DNA of 64,000 bases from GCA-2861595 sp035525365 (GCA_035525365.1 DATLEK010000115.1:1-64000); one strand, 5' to 3'. Counted from the stretch's first letter, positions 7,437 to 14,815 are shown. Numbers and translations: made by a program. Notes: generated by a model from the letters alone, not told the origin.

Positions 7437-8086
7437 CCCTCAGTCTCCGGGTGGTGGGCCGGCGCAACGACGGGAACCACCTGATCGACGCCGAGATGAC
7501 CACTCTGGAGCTGGCCGACGAGCTGACCTTCAGCGTCGGCGAGAACGACCTGGCGGCCGACGACCTCGTGAGCCGGGCCCTCGTCGCCGTAGGGCGGTCG
7601 GCGGGTGTCCATGTCAAGGTGGACAAGCAGATCCCTGTGGGCGCCGGCCTCGGCGGTGGTTCGGCCGACGCCGCCGCCGTGCTGCGATGGGCGGGATGCA
7701 GGGACCTGGAAGTAGCCGTCGGGCTGGGGGCCGATGTCCCCTTCTGCCTGGTGGGCGGCCGGGCCCGGGTGACCGGCATCGGCGAAGTGGTGGAACCGCT
7801 GCCGTACCTGGAGCGCATCTTCACGCTGCTGACTCCGCCGTTCCCGGTCTGGACCCCTCTCGTGTACCGGGCATGGGACGACATGGGCGGTCCGACCGCC
7901 GATGGGGTCAACGACCTGGAGCCGGCCGCGCTGCGGGTGGAGCTTCGGCTGGCGCAGTGGCGGGACCGGCTTGGCGAAGCCACCGGGCAGACGCCGCGGC
8001 TGGCCGGAAGCGGCGGCACGTGGTTCGTGGAGGGCAGCTACCCGGAGGTGGCCGGCGTGGTGGTGACGCGAACCGACCGCCCCTGA
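7397..8086 (+). CDS. ispE: 4-diphosphocytidyl-2-C-methyl-D-erythritol kinase, compact form
   Basis: A GHMP-family kinase of the MEP isoprenoid pathway. Three motifs are clear: N-terminal APAKLTLSLRVVG, the ATP loop IPVGAGLGGGSADAAAVLRW, and the C-terminal glycine motif LAGSGGTWFVEG, plus LGADVPFCLVGGRARVTGIG. Its start is best placed at GTG 7397, inside the end of rsmA, because the frame is open there and ARG-ALA-PRO-ALA-LYS follows at the usual distance. The product is 229 residues, clearly shorter than the usual 280-310. The segments before motif 2 and between motif 2 and GADVPFC are both shortened, and no frame break is seen. It is either a minimal functional version or an enzyme with reduced substrate contacts. 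Confidence 0.85.
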   Translation: MRHRSRQRAPAKLTLSLRVVGRRNDGNHLIDAEMTTLELADELTFSVGENDLAADDLVSRALVAVGRSAGVHVKVDKQIPVGAGLGGGSADAAAVLRWAGCRDLEVAVGLGADVPFCLVGGRARVTGIGEVVEPLPYLERIFTLLTPPFPVWTPLVYRAWDDMGGPTADGVNDLEPAALRVELRLAQWRDRLGEATGQTPRLAGSGGTWFVEGSYPEVAGVVVTRTDRP

Positions 8087-8132
8087 GGGCGGCCGGTTCA
8101 CTCCTACCGATAACTGTTGATTCGCTGCTGAG

Positions 8133-8231
8133 CTACTTGCCCGCCCGGCGTTGCCAGCGGGTGGCCTTCAGCATCTTCTTGTGCTTCTTCTTGCGCATGC
8201 GCTTGCGGCGCTTCTTTATCAGCGATCCCAT
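8133..8231 (-). CDS. Small ribosomal protein bS22 (AURKAIP1/COX24-type)
   Basis: A 32-residue, extremely basic peptide starting MGSLIKKRRKRMRKKKHKKM and ending RRAGK. The KKRRKRM-x-KKKHKK pattern is that of the short actinobacterial bS22 protein, related to the AURKAIP1/COX24 domain of mitochondrial ribosomes. It sits near the decoding centre of the small subunit. The ATG at 8231 is the only good start. The gene is intact and of normal size. Confidence 0.85.
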   Translation of the reverse strand: MGSLIKKRRKRMRKKKHKKMLKATRWQRRAGK

Positions 8232-8284
8232 GTCGGCCCCGAGGCTACTTGCTCACGCCTCAGGACCGCTGGGCCGCCTCCGGA

Positions 8285-8998
8285 TCACGCCGGCTTGGCC
8301 GCGTTGTCCGTCTTCTGGAAGGTCTCCGGAACCGGGTACTTGCCCAGGGCGTACAGGAGGATCGACTGGTGCTGCTGGTCGACCACCTGGATGGAGCCCG
8401 CCAGCTTGATGGCCTCCTTGCTCTTCAGCACGGGGATGACGCTCAGGTAGGTCTGGGCGGCGATATCCTCGAGGAGCAGCGCCAGGTTGGCTGCCCCGGG
8501 GACGTCCTTCACCTTGCTCAGCATGTCCTGAACGGTCGGCTCGAGGCCGGCGTTGGGCTCGGTGACCTTGGTGCCGCCGGAACCGGTGACGACCTCGTTG
8601 AGGGCGTCCAGGTGCTCCTGGTGGTGGGCCATCGCCGTCTGCACGTAGGTGGCCACGGCCGGGGGCAGGGGGCCGAGCTTGCCGGCGGTGGCGGCGTCGA
8701 GGGCCGACTTGTAGGTGTTGACGGCGAGCACTTCCAGGCCGGCGGCGAACTCGGCGATGGCGGCATCTCCGGAGAGCTTCTTGCCACCTTCGCCGCCGGC
8801 GCCGTTGGTGTCGGTGGCGCCACCGGTGGACGCCTTGTCGTCGTCGCTACCGCAGGCGGCGGTGACGACGGCGAGGCCGGCGGCCACAGTGCTGCCGATG
8901 AGGAACCTGCGCCGGCTGACGGAAGCCGTCATCAGTTCGGTTCCGAGGGATTCAGGGTTGGTCTGGTTCATGTCGTTCTCGCTCAGTTGGTTGGTCAC
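8285..8998 (-). CDS. Exported ferritin-like domain lipoprotein (Tat signal)
   Basis: A 237-residue protein. An N-terminal twin-arginine signal SRRRFLIGSTVAAGLAVV (about residues 28-45) ends in a lipobox TAAC, so it is probably a Tat-exported lipoprotein. After a Gly/Thr-rich linker comes a helical ferritin-like domain: GLEVLAVNTYKSALD, a second helix with AHHQEHLDAL, LLLEDIAAQTYLSVI, and VVDQQHQSILLYAL. The Glu and His residues sit at positions expected for a diiron four-helix bundle. Such proteins are annotated as ferritin-like or desiccation-related; iron binding is not proven. Its ATG overlaps the TGA of the upstream gene (ATGA), so the two form an operon of related proteins. Confidence 0.8.
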   Translation of the reverse strand: MTNQLSENDMNQTNPESLGTELMTASVSRRRFLIGSTVAAGLAVVTAACGSDDDKASTGGATDTNGAGGEGGKKLSGDAAIAEFAAGLEVLAVNTYKSALDAATAGKLGPLPPAVATYVQTAMAHHQEHLDALNEVVTGSGGTKVTEPNAGLEPTVQDMLSKVKDVPGAANLALLLEDIAAQTYLSVIPVLKSKEAIKLAGSIQVVDQQHQSILLYALGKYPVPETFQKTDNAAKPA

Positions 8999-9864
8999 TT
9001 GACGGCTCCTGTCTCGGGATCGGCGATGCCGTCCTCCGTGGTGGTCTCGAAGGCCTCGGGGAAGGCGACGCTGCCGGCAGCGGCAGGCAGCTTGGCCAGG
9101 TCGGCACCGATCGGGACCTTGATCAGGTCCGGAGCGTTGCCTTCCAGCAGGGCCTGCACGGCCCGCAAGGTGGCCAGGTGCTGGGCCTCCACGCCCATGA
9201 CGCTGGCCATGATGCTCTTGGACTTGACGTCCTCGAACAGCGTGAGGTTGACCAGGTAGGTATCGGTGGCGACCTTCTCGAGGGCGGCGGCCAGCTTCAC
9301 CACGTCCAGCGGGCCCTTGAGCCCGGGAGCGGCCTGATTGACGACCTCCTGGAACTTCGGGTTGGGCTGGTCCTGCACCTTGCCGCCGAGGGTGGTGGTC
9401 TGGGCTTGGAACGCCTTGCGGTGCTCGTCGTGCTGCCTCATCGTCTCCTTGGCGAAAGCCACCACGGTGGCGTTGCCGTTCTTGATGAAGGGCAGGCCGA
9501 GGGCCACGCCGTAGGTGTTGACGGCCAGGCGCTCCAGCGACGACGCCGTCTGGAGGATCTGGATGTCGAGGGGCTTGTCGGCCCGGGCGGGAGTGGCGAG
9601 GATGGCGGCGGCCAGGCCGCCCAGTCCGCCGCCGATGAGGCCCCGGGTGGCGAGGCCGCCGGCGCCGATGCCCATCTTGGCCAGCAGGCCGCGGCGGTTG
9701 GTGTTGAAGCGGTCGATCTCGTCCCGGTCAACCGGCTTTCCCCGGCGCTCCTCGCGGATCTCGGCCAGCTCGGGGAGCGTGGCCTTGATGTCCCTGAGGG
9801 CATCTACCTGAAGGTCCTCCGACTCCACGATCAACTCATTGAGCTTGCGTTCGTCGATACTCAC
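8995..9864 (-). CDS. Exported ferritin-like domain protein
   Basis: A 289-residue protein from GTG 9864, preceded by an AAGGGGAA ribosome-binding site; a longer upstream frame exists but has no such signal. Residues 1-55 are a charged cytoplasmic-looking segment. An internal Tat-like signal follows (NRRGLLAKMGIGAGGLATRG) with a hydrophobic glycine-rich stretch and an ATPARA cleavage-like site (about residue 100). The mature part repeats the ferritin-like pattern of its neighbour: SSLERLAVNTYGVAL, MRQHDEHRKAF, AALEKVATDTYLVNL, GVEAQHLATLRAV. The paired Glu/His residues suggest metal binding. The two tandem genes are paralogues and are translationally coupled. Their role may be iron or oxidative-stress handling outside the membrane. 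Confidence 0.8.
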   Translation of the reverse strand: MSIDERKLNELIVESEDLQVDALRDIKATLPELAEIREERRGKPVDRDEIDRFNTNRRGLLAKMGIGAGGLATRGLIGGGLGGLAAAILATPARADKPLDIQILQTASSLERLAVNTYGVALGLPFIKNGNATVVAFAKETMRQHDEHRKAFQAQTTTLGGKVQDQPNPKFQEVVNQAAPGLKGPLDVVKLAAALEKVATDTYLVNLTLFEDVKSKSIMASVMGVEAQHLATLRAVQALLEGNAPDLIKVPIGADLAKLPAAAGSVAFPEAFETTTEDGIADPETGAVK

Positions 9865-10068
9865 CGAAACAAATTCCCCTTTCCGAAGCGTTGCTTCGAT
9901 CAATCGACCCAGCCCGCTCTTCGGAGGCCGGATCCCTTGCGCAACCTGCGCTGACCCCGGATTCCCGTTGTCAAGCCCGTCTTCGGAGCGATTGCCGCCG
10001 GCGGATGAAGGTCGTCGCCCGTTGCTTCGGTTCGATGTGCTGGTGGCGGCGGTATCTTCGTGGTCCCA

Positions 10069-10141
10069 TCCGGGATGGTGTAACGGCCGCACGGCAGCCT
10101 TTGGAGCTGTTCAGGTCCAGGTTCGAATCCTGGTCCCGGAG
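10069..10141 (+). tRNA. tRNA-Gln (anticodon TTG)
   Basis: A 73-base cloverleaf is seen. The acceptor stem TCCGGGA pairs with TCCCGGA. The anticodon stem GCAGC pairs with GCTGT (one G-U pair) around the loop CTTTGGA, giving anticodon TTG. The T arm is CCAGG, TTCGAAT, CCTGG. The discriminator base is G and CCA is not encoded. It is on the plus strand, divergent from the ferritin-like operon. Confidence 0.93.
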
Positions 10142-10166
10142 CGTCCGCTGCCTCGCCGGCGGACGC
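10141..10166 (+). terminator. Hairpin directly after tRNA-Gln
   Basis: GCGTCCGC (10141-10148) pairs perfectly with GCGGACGC (10159-10166) around a ten-base loop. It starts at the last base of the tRNA. There is no T-run, so it may be a processing or weak termination hairpin that separates the tRNA from glmU. Confidence 0.5.
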
Positions 10167-10171
10167 TGGGG

Positions 10172-10177
10172 TATACA
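10172..10177 (+). promoter_or_regulatory. -10 box of the glmU promoter, probably leaderless
   Basis: TATACA ends six bases before the glmU ATG at 10184. A purine run (GGAG) is present but is too close to the ATG to act as a normal ribosome-binding site, which favours a leaderless transcript. Confidence 0.5.
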
Positions 10178-10183
10178 GGAGCG

Positions 10184-11290
10184 ATGAGCCGGCGACCCCT
10201 TTCTGCAGTCGTTCTCGCCGCCGGTGAGGGCACCCGGATGAAGTCGGAGCGGCCGAAGCCGCTCCACGTGCTGTGCGGGCGGCCCATGGTGCTGCACGTG
10301 ATCGACGCTCTGGCCGAACTCGATATCGACCGGGTGGTCGTGGTGGTGGGTCACAGTGCCGAGCGGGTCACCAAGACCCTTCTGGAGAGTGCGCCCCCCG
10401 GCCTCGCCATCGAGTTCGTGGAGCAGCGCGTGCAGCGCGGTACCGGCGACGCCGTGTCGGTGGCGCTCACCGCCTTCCCCGACAACGAGTCCGACGACGA
10501 GGACATCCTGGTGCTGCCCGGCGATACGCCTCTGGTGCGCTCGCCCACTTTGGAGGGCCTGGTGGAGGGTCACCGTTATGCCGAGGCCGCCGCCTCGGTG
10601 CTCACCGCCAGGGTTGCGGACGCCACCGGCTACGGCAGGGTGGTCCGCGACAAGCGGGAGAACGTGGCGAGGATCGTCGAGCAGGCCGACGCCTCGGACG
10701 AGGAGCTGGAGATCGACGAGGTCAACACCTCGATCTACTGCTTCCGCCGCAGCGTGCTGGCTCCGGCGCTTCGCCGCCTCAGCCCCGAGAACGCCCAGGG
10801 CGAGTACTACCTGACCGATGTGGTCGAGGTCCTCCATGACGCCGGCTACCCGGTTGTTTCGATGGAGGTGGGCGACCCCATGGAGGTCGCCGGCGTCAAC
10901 GACCGGGCCCAGCTGGCCGTGGCCGAGGCCGAGCTGCGGGAGCGCACCAACGCCCGGTGGATGCGCCGGGGCGTCACGATGATCGACCCGGGGCGCACCT
11001 ACATCGATGCCACTGTGCGCCTGTCGCCGGACGTCACCCTGTTCCCCGGGGCCATCCTCCAGGGCACGACGTCGATCGGCGCCGGCGCTCAGATCGGCCC
11101 CGACACCCGGTTGGTCGACTGCCTGGTGGGCGACGGCGCCATCGTCGAGCAGACCGTGGCCCGCCAGGCCGAGATCGGCGTGGACGCGAGAGTCGGCCCG
11201 TTCGCCTCGTTGGCGCCCGGATCGCACGTGAAGCCGGGCACTGTCACCGGGCCGTTCTTCGCCGCCGACGCTCACCAGGAAGGAAGCTGA
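10184..11290 (+). CDS. glmU: GlmU, UDP-GlcNAc pyrophosphorylase with a shortened C-terminal domain
   Basis: The N-terminal uridyltransferase domain is complete: AVVLAAGEGTRMKS, the substrate loop VQRGTGDAVS, LVLPGDTPLV, ATGYGRVVRD, EVNTSIYCF and NAQGEYYLTD. It makes UDP-GlcNAc for peptidoglycan and glycans. The left-handed beta-helix then begins (TLFPGAILQGTTSIGAGAQIG, TRLVDCLVGDGAIVE). It stops at VGPFASLAPGSHVKPGTVTG followed by PFFAADAHQEGS. The product is 368 residues against about 450-480 for bifunctional GlmU. The part that carries the acetyltransferase catalytic His, Tyr, Asn and Lys is absent, and the substrate Arg near GPFARLRPG is Ala here. So this copy should do only the uridyltransferase step. 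Its 3' end is tandemly duplicated. Confidence 0.9.
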   Translation: MSRRPLSAVVLAAGEGTRMKSERPKPLHVLCGRPMVLHVIDALAELDIDRVVVVVGHSAERVTKTLLESAPPGLAIEFVEQRVQRGTGDAVSVALTAFPDNESDDEDILVLPGDTPLVRSPTLEGLVEGHRYAEAAASVLTARVADATGYGRVVRDKRENVARIVEQADASDEELEIDEVNTSIYCFRRSVLAPALRRLSPENAQGEYYLTDVVEVLHDAGYPVVSMEVGDPMEVAGVNDRAQLAVAEAELRERTNARWMRRGVTMIDPGRTYIDATVRLSPDVTLFPGAILQGTTSIGAGAQIGPDTRLVDCLVGDGAIVEQTVARQAEIGVDARVGPFASLAPGSHVKPGTVTGPFFAADAHQEGS

Positions 11291-11388
11291 CGATGGAGTT
11301 CGCGGTGCTGCCGCCTGGGTCGCACGTCGAGCCGGGCACTGTCACCGGGCCGTTCCTCGCTGCTGACGCCCACCAGGAAGGAAGCTGA
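11202..11388 (+). repeat. Diverged tandem duplication of the glmU 3' end
   Basis: The last 89 bases of glmU plus the gap (11202-11290) are repeated about 98 bases further on (11300-11388). Long identical blocks are present (GCCGGGCACTGTCACCGGG, CACCAGGAAGGAAGCTGA). Differences fall mostly at third codon positions (GCC/GCT, GTG/GTC), plus a Lys/Glu and a Phe/Leu change. Each copy ends with the same GGAAGGAAGC that can serve as ribosome-binding site for the next gene. Confidence 0.85.
11293..11388 (+). CDS. 31-residue peptide duplicated from the GlmU C-terminus
   Basis: An ATG follows the glmU stop by two bases and opens a frame that begins MEFAVLPPGSHVEPGTVTG and ends FLAADAHQEGS. It is an in-frame copy of the GlmU tail. 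The GGAAGGAAGC before it is a usable ribosome-binding site. Differences from the parental copy are mainly synonymous, which hints at selection on the peptide or on the RBS-bearing DNA. It may instead be a passive duplication whose value is to keep an RBS in front of prs. Confidence 0.45.
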   Translation: MEFAVLPPGSHVEPGTVTGPFLAADAHQEGS

Positions 11389-11391
11389 TCG

Positions 11392-12354
11392 ATGGAGATG
11401 GTGCCCAAGAAGCGCCTCATGCTGTACTCCGGGCGCGCCCATCCGGCCCTGGCCGACGCCATCGCCAAGGATCTCGGGGTGGCGCTGGGCAACCCGAACC
11501 TGAAGGAGTTCGCCAACGGCGAGATCTGGTGCCAGTACGACGAATCAGTGCGGGGCAGCGACGTGTTCATCGTCCAGACCCACGGCAACCCCGTCAACGA
11601 GTCCATCGTGGAGCAGTGCATCATGATCGACGCGGCCAAGCGGGCCTCGGCCAAACGGGTCACGGCAGTGGTCCCGTACTACGGCTACGCCCGACAGGAC
11701 CGCAAGGCTGAGGGCAGGGAACCCATCACCGCCAAACTCGTCGCCGACATGCTCACGGTGGCGGGGGCCAACCGTGTGCTCAGCGTCGACCTCCATTCCG
11801 GCCAGATCCAGGGGTTCTTCGACGTCCCGGTGGACCACCTCACGGCCATGCCCGTGCTGGTGGATTACCTGGCCAATTCAGGTCCGAAGGACCCCATGAT
11901 CGTCGCCCCCGACGCCGGCCGGATGAAGGTGGCCGAGCGCTTCGCCCAGCATCTCGACGCCGACCCCGCCGGCGTCTACAAGAAACGGGCCAGAGGCGTG
12001 GCCCAGGCCCGAGGTGTGATGGGCGAGGTGACCGGGCGGCACTGCGTGCTGATCGACGACATGATCGACACCGCCGGCACCATCGTCGCCGCCGCCGACA
12101 TCCTGATGGAGGGCGGCGCCACCGAGGTGTGGGCCATGGCCACCCACGGCGTGCTGTCCGACCCCGCCACCGACCGGTTGAAGAACTCGGCCATCACCAG
12201 GGTCGTGGTGACCGACAGCCTGCCCCTGCCGGCGGAGAAGCGCATCGACAAGATCGAGGTCCTGTCCGTCGCCGGCATCATCGCCGACGCCATCGACGCC
12301 GTCTTCGAGGACACATCCGTCTCAGAGATCTTCGGCGGCGAGAACCAGTCCTGA
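11392..12354 (+). CDS. prs: Ribose-phosphate pyrophosphokinase (PRPP synthetase)
   Basis: This 320-residue enzyme makes phosphoribosyl pyrophosphate from ribose 5-phosphate and ATP for nucleotide, His and Trp synthesis. Seen: LMLYSGRAHPALADAIA, FANGEIWCQYDESVRG, the YYGYARQDRKAEGREPI flexible loop, SVDLHSGQIQGFFD (metal site) and the PRPP-binding CVLIDDMIDTAGTI. The family's usual SGxxHPxLA start is present, so the ATG at 11392 is right. It is 3 bases downstream of the duplicated GlmU tail and shares the glmU operon, linking sugar-nucleotide and PRPP supply. Confidence 0.97.
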   Translation: MEMVPKKRLMLYSGRAHPALADAIAKDLGVALGNPNLKEFANGEIWCQYDESVRGSDVFIVQTHGNPVNESIVEQCIMIDAAKRASAKRVTAVVPYYGYARQDRKAEGREPITAKLVADMLTVAGANRVLSVDLHSGQIQGFFDVPVDHLTAMPVLVDYLANSGPKDPMIVAPDAGRMKVAERFAQHLDADPAGVYKKRARGVAQARGVMGEVTGRHCVLIDDMIDTAGTIVAAADILMEGGATEVWAMATHGVLSDPATDRLKNSAITRVVVTDSLPLPAEKRIDKIEVLSVAGIIADAIDAVFEDTSVSEIFGGENQS

Positions 12355-12364
12355 GGCGGTGCCG

Positions 12365-12370
12365 TAGACT
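12365..12370 (+). promoter_or_regulatory. -10 box of a leaderless rplY promoter
   Basis: TAGACT lies exactly six bases before the GTG at 12377, with no Shine-Dalgarno sequence. This suggests rplY can be transcribed separately from glmU-prs. Confidence 0.55.
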
Positions 12371-12376
12371 CCTGCG

Positions 12377-13048
12377 GTGCCTGATATCACTCTCCCCGCC
12401 GAAACCGGCCGTAGCGCCGGTTCGAGCGCCTCCCGTCGCCTCCGAGCCGAGGGCAAGGTCCCCGGTGTCGTCTACGGCCACGGGATGGACCCGCTGCCCG
12501 TTGCCGTCCAGCACCGGGCCCTGCGTGCGGCCCTCTCCACCGATGCCGGCCTGAACGCCCTGCTCGACCTCCAGGTGGACGGCACCTCCCACCTCACCCT
12601 CGCCCGTGAGCTGCAGCGTGACCCGATCCGCAACCTCGTCACCCACGTCGACTTCCAGATCGTGCGCATGGACGAGGTGATCAGCGCCGATGTCCCCATC
12701 GCCCTCGTCGGCGAAGCCCTCCACGTCCACCAGGGCGACGGCATCGTCGACCAGCAGATGTTCAACCTGGCCGTCCACGCCACGCCGGACCGCATCCCGA
12801 ACGCGGTCGAGGTCGACATCAGCGAGCTGAACATCGGCGACACCATCCGCGTCGGCGATCTCACCCTGCCTGAGGGCGTGCGCTCCGATGCCGATCCCGA
12901 GGATGCCGTGGTCGTGGGCCAGCCCCCGCAGGTCGCGGAGCTGTCCGAGGAGGAGATTGCCGCAGCCGCCGAGGCCGCGGCGTTGGCGGAGCCGGGTGCC
13001 GAAGGCGGCGAGCCTGCCGCCGCCGAGCCGCCCGCCGCCGGCCAATAG
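12377..13048 (+). CDS. rplY: Ribosomal protein bL25 (CTC form)
   Basis: A 223-residue long-form bL25, the 5S rRNA-binding protein of the large subunit. The N-terminal half carries the 5S-binding fold (SSASRRLRAEGKVPGVVYGHG, REDLQRDP-like ARELQRDPIRNLVTHVDFQ). The C-terminal TL5/CTC domain follows (VPIALVGEALHVHQGDG, ISELNIGDTIRVGDL). It ends in an Ala/Glu/Pro-rich tail (about residues 190-223), common in actinobacteria. It lies between prs and pth, the classical order. Confidence 0.95.
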   Translation: MPDITLPAETGRSAGSSASRRLRAEGKVPGVVYGHGMDPLPVAVQHRALRAALSTDAGLNALLDLQVDGTSHLTLARELQRDPIRNLVTHVDFQIVRMDEVISADVPIALVGEALHVHQGDGIVDQQMFNLAVHATPDRIPNAVEVDISELNIGDTIRVGDLTLPEGVRSDADPEDAVVVGQPPQVAELSEEEIAAAAEAAALAEPGAEGGEPAAAEPPAAGQ

Positions 13049-13076
13049 TGCACCGTCGCCGAGCGTCGGGGCACTA
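13046..13076. terminator. Hairpin beginning at the rplY stop codon
   Basis: TAGTGCACCGTCG (13046-13058) pairs with CGTCGGGGCACTA (13064-13076), two mismatches in 13, around a CCGAG loop. The rplY stop is the first three bases of the left arm. No T-run follows. It may attenuate read-through into pth or protect the rplY 3' end. Confidence 0.5.
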
Positions 13077-13119
13077 GCACCTGCTGCACCCCCGCACCGG
13101 AACGCCGGCCGACCTGCTC

Positions 13120-13677
13120 GTGGTCGGCCTCGGTAATCCCGGTGCCGAATACGCCGGCACCCGCCACAACGTCGGCGTCGAGGTAGTCGAACTGCTGGCC
13201 CGCCGCCACGGTGGCCGCTTGCGCAAGGCCCGAGAGCGGGCCCTGGTCGACGAGATCCGCATCGGCACCACCCGTGTCGCCCTCGCCTTCCCCCAGACGT
13301 TCATGAACGAGTCCGGCGCCGCCGTCGCCCCGCTCGTTCGCCGCTTCGGCATCGAGGAACTTGAGCGCCTGGTGGTCGTGCACGACGAGCTGGACCTGCC
13401 CGTAGGCGTTCTGAAGGTCAAGCTCGGCGGCGGCCTCGCCGGCCACAACGGCCTCAAGTCCATCAAGGCCCACCTCCACAGCGACGCCTTCTGCCGGGTC
13501 CGCATTGGCATCGGAAAACCGCCTGGCCGCGGTGAGGGCATCGACCACGTCCTCAACGCCCCCGGCAAGGCAGAGAGAGCCGAACTGGCCGTAGTCGTGG
13601 AGGAGGCGGCCGACGCCGTCGAGCTGATCCTCACCGAAGGCCCGCTACCAGCGATGAACCGTTACAACACTCGTTAG
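13120..13677 (+). CDS. pth: Peptidyl-tRNA hydrolase
   Basis: A 185-residue enzyme that frees tRNA from prematurely released peptidyl-tRNA. Conserved blocks: GLGNPGAEYAGTRHNVG (catalytic His at about residue 17), FPQTFMNESGAAV, VVHDELDLPVG and KLGGGLAGHNGLKSI. Length is normal. GTG 13120 gives VVGLGNPG at the very start. Family members usually have one or two extra hydrophobic residues there, and upstream only CTG codons are in frame before a stop, so a CTG start remains possible. Its 3' end is followed by a 22-base GC-rich direct repeat and then by a long palindrome. Confidence 0.95.
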   Translation: MVGLGNPGAEYAGTRHNVGVEVVELLARRHGGRLRKARERALVDEIRIGTTRVALAFPQTFMNESGAAVAPLVRRFGIEELERLVVVHDELDLPVGVLKVKLGGGLAGHNGLKSIKAHLHSDAFCRVRIGIGKPPGRGEGIDHVLNAPGKAERAELAVVVEEAADAVELILTEGPLPAMNRYNTR

Positions 13678-13728
13678 CCCGACCGGGGCACCAACCCCGC
13701 CCTCCTCCCGACCGGGGCCCCAACCCCG
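13678..13728. repeat. Two 22-bp direct repeats after pth
   Basis: The 22 bases at 13678-13699 recur at 13707-13728 with one difference. Each contains a small CGGGG/CCCCG hairpin. They begin immediately after the pth stop codon and may act as a weak tandem terminator. Confidence 0.55.
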
Positions 13729-13798
13729 TCCCGACGCCCGGGCCGCCCCCCCCTCCGATGGGGTCCGAATTGCGGCCTCACGAGTCCCTTGACTCGCT

Positions 13799-13841
13799 CT
13801 GTGAGCAAAAACCGTTGGTATACAACGATTTTTGCTCACAG
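13799..13841. repeat. Dispersed long palindrome, copy 2
   Basis: Arms 13799-13817 and 13823-13841 pair around GTATA with a single C/T mismatch (CTGTGAGCAAAAA then CCGTTG, against the complement of a TCGTTG arm). It ends 26 bases before a CATTGT -10-like box (13868-13873) that itself lies six bases before the AbiEi/DUF559 ATG at 13880. It therefore occupies the -35/operator zone of that gene. Confidence 0.9.
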
Positions 13842-13879
13842 ACCGGAGGATTGTCACAGCGACTGGTCATTGTGTTGGA

Positions 13880-14815
13880 ATGGAAACGGAGAGGCAGCTG
13901 GCGAGGTTGGCCCGGCGCCAGCACGGGCTGGTGACCCTCGAACAGGCATCGGGGACAGGGGTATCGGTGGAAGGTGTGCGGTGGCGGGTGCGCGTCGGCC
14001 GCTGGGCGCGGGTAGCGCCGGGCGTCTTCGCCCTGGCGGGAACGGCGGATACCTGGAAGCAGAAGACCATGGCAGCCGTGTTGGCCGCGGGGCCTGGCGC
14101 GGTGGCGTCGCACACGACGGCAGCGGCGTTGTACGGGCTGTCGTGCTGCCCGTTCAAGGCCGTGGAGATCACTGTTCCCCTGGGCCGATCGCGCCGAAGT
14201 CGCTCGGCCCTGGTTCACGCCAGCGGCCACCTCGGCCGGATCGATGTCGCCAGCGTCCACTCCATCCCGGTTACGCGCCCGGCGCGAACGTTGGTGGACC
14301 TCGCCGGTTCCGTCGGCAATGCCGTACTGGAGGAGGCCCTCGATGACGCGCTGATCCGTGGGCTGACCACACTGGACCGGGTGCACGAGCGGGTTGACGC
14401 TCTGGGCGGGCCTGGCCGGAACGGCATTTGCCTTCTGAGGAAGGTGCTCGAAGCGTGGGCCGAAGGCGATGTAGCCGAGGGGGTGGCGGAGATGCGCATG
14501 GTTCGGCGTTTGCTGGCCAACGGCCAGCCGAAGCCCGTTCTGCAGCACGAGGTGTTCGACGGCAGTGGCCGCTTCGTCGGTCGCCTCGACGCCGCCTATC
14601 CCGAGCTACGCGTCGGCATCGAGATGAACGGCTTTCGTTGGCACGGCACACCCCGCGCCTTTGCCCGCGATCCGGCCCGCCTCCGACGCCTTGCCGCTCT
14701 TGGCTGGCTGATCCTCCCGTGCACCCCTATTGACCTCGCCGGCGCCGGCACCGAACTCGCCGATCAAGTTGGCAGCGCCCGGGAGATGACAAGAGCGGCC
14801 CGGAAAGGCGCCTGA
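13880..14815 (+). CDS. AbiEi-like winged-helix protein with a C-terminal DUF559 (Vsr-like) domain
   Basis: A 311-residue protein from ATG 13880. Residues 1-60 look like the AbiEi_4 N-terminal winged helix (ETERQLARLARRQHGLVTLEQA, RWARVAPGVFALAG), followed by the AbiEi body (AASHTTAAALYGL-type segment, PARTLVDLAG). The C-terminal 90 residues match the DUF559/Vsr-like nuclease fold: GRLDAAYPELRVGIEMNG, WHG, DPARLRRLAALGWLIL. AbiEi proteins are antitoxins of type IV systems; this single-gene actinobacterial form has no AbiEii toxin neighbour. A longer open frame upstream runs through the palindrome and is unlikely to be used. The gene is bracketed by palindrome copies 2 and 3, which could be its operator, its nuclease target or the ends of a mobile unit. 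Confidence 0.75.
   Translation: METERQLARLARRQHGLVTLEQASGTGVSVEGVRWRVRVGRWARVAPGVFALAGTADTWKQKTMAAVLAAGPGAVASHTTAAALYGLSCCPFKAVEITVPLGRSRRSRSALVHASGHLGRIDVASVHSIPVTRPARTLVDLAGSVGNAVLEEALDDALIRGLTTLDRVHERVDALGGPGRNGICLLRKVLEAWAEGDVAEGVAEMRMVRRLLANGQPKPVLQHEVFDGSGRFVGRLDAAYPELRVGIEMNGFRWHGTPRAFARDPARLRRLAALGWLILPCTPIDLAGAGTELADQVGSAREMTRAARKGA

Noticed and set aside
8249..9954. Plus-strand open frames opposite the ferritin-like genes
   Set aside because: They are shadows; the minus strand encodes signal peptides and helical repeats with proper starts and a 4-base overlap.
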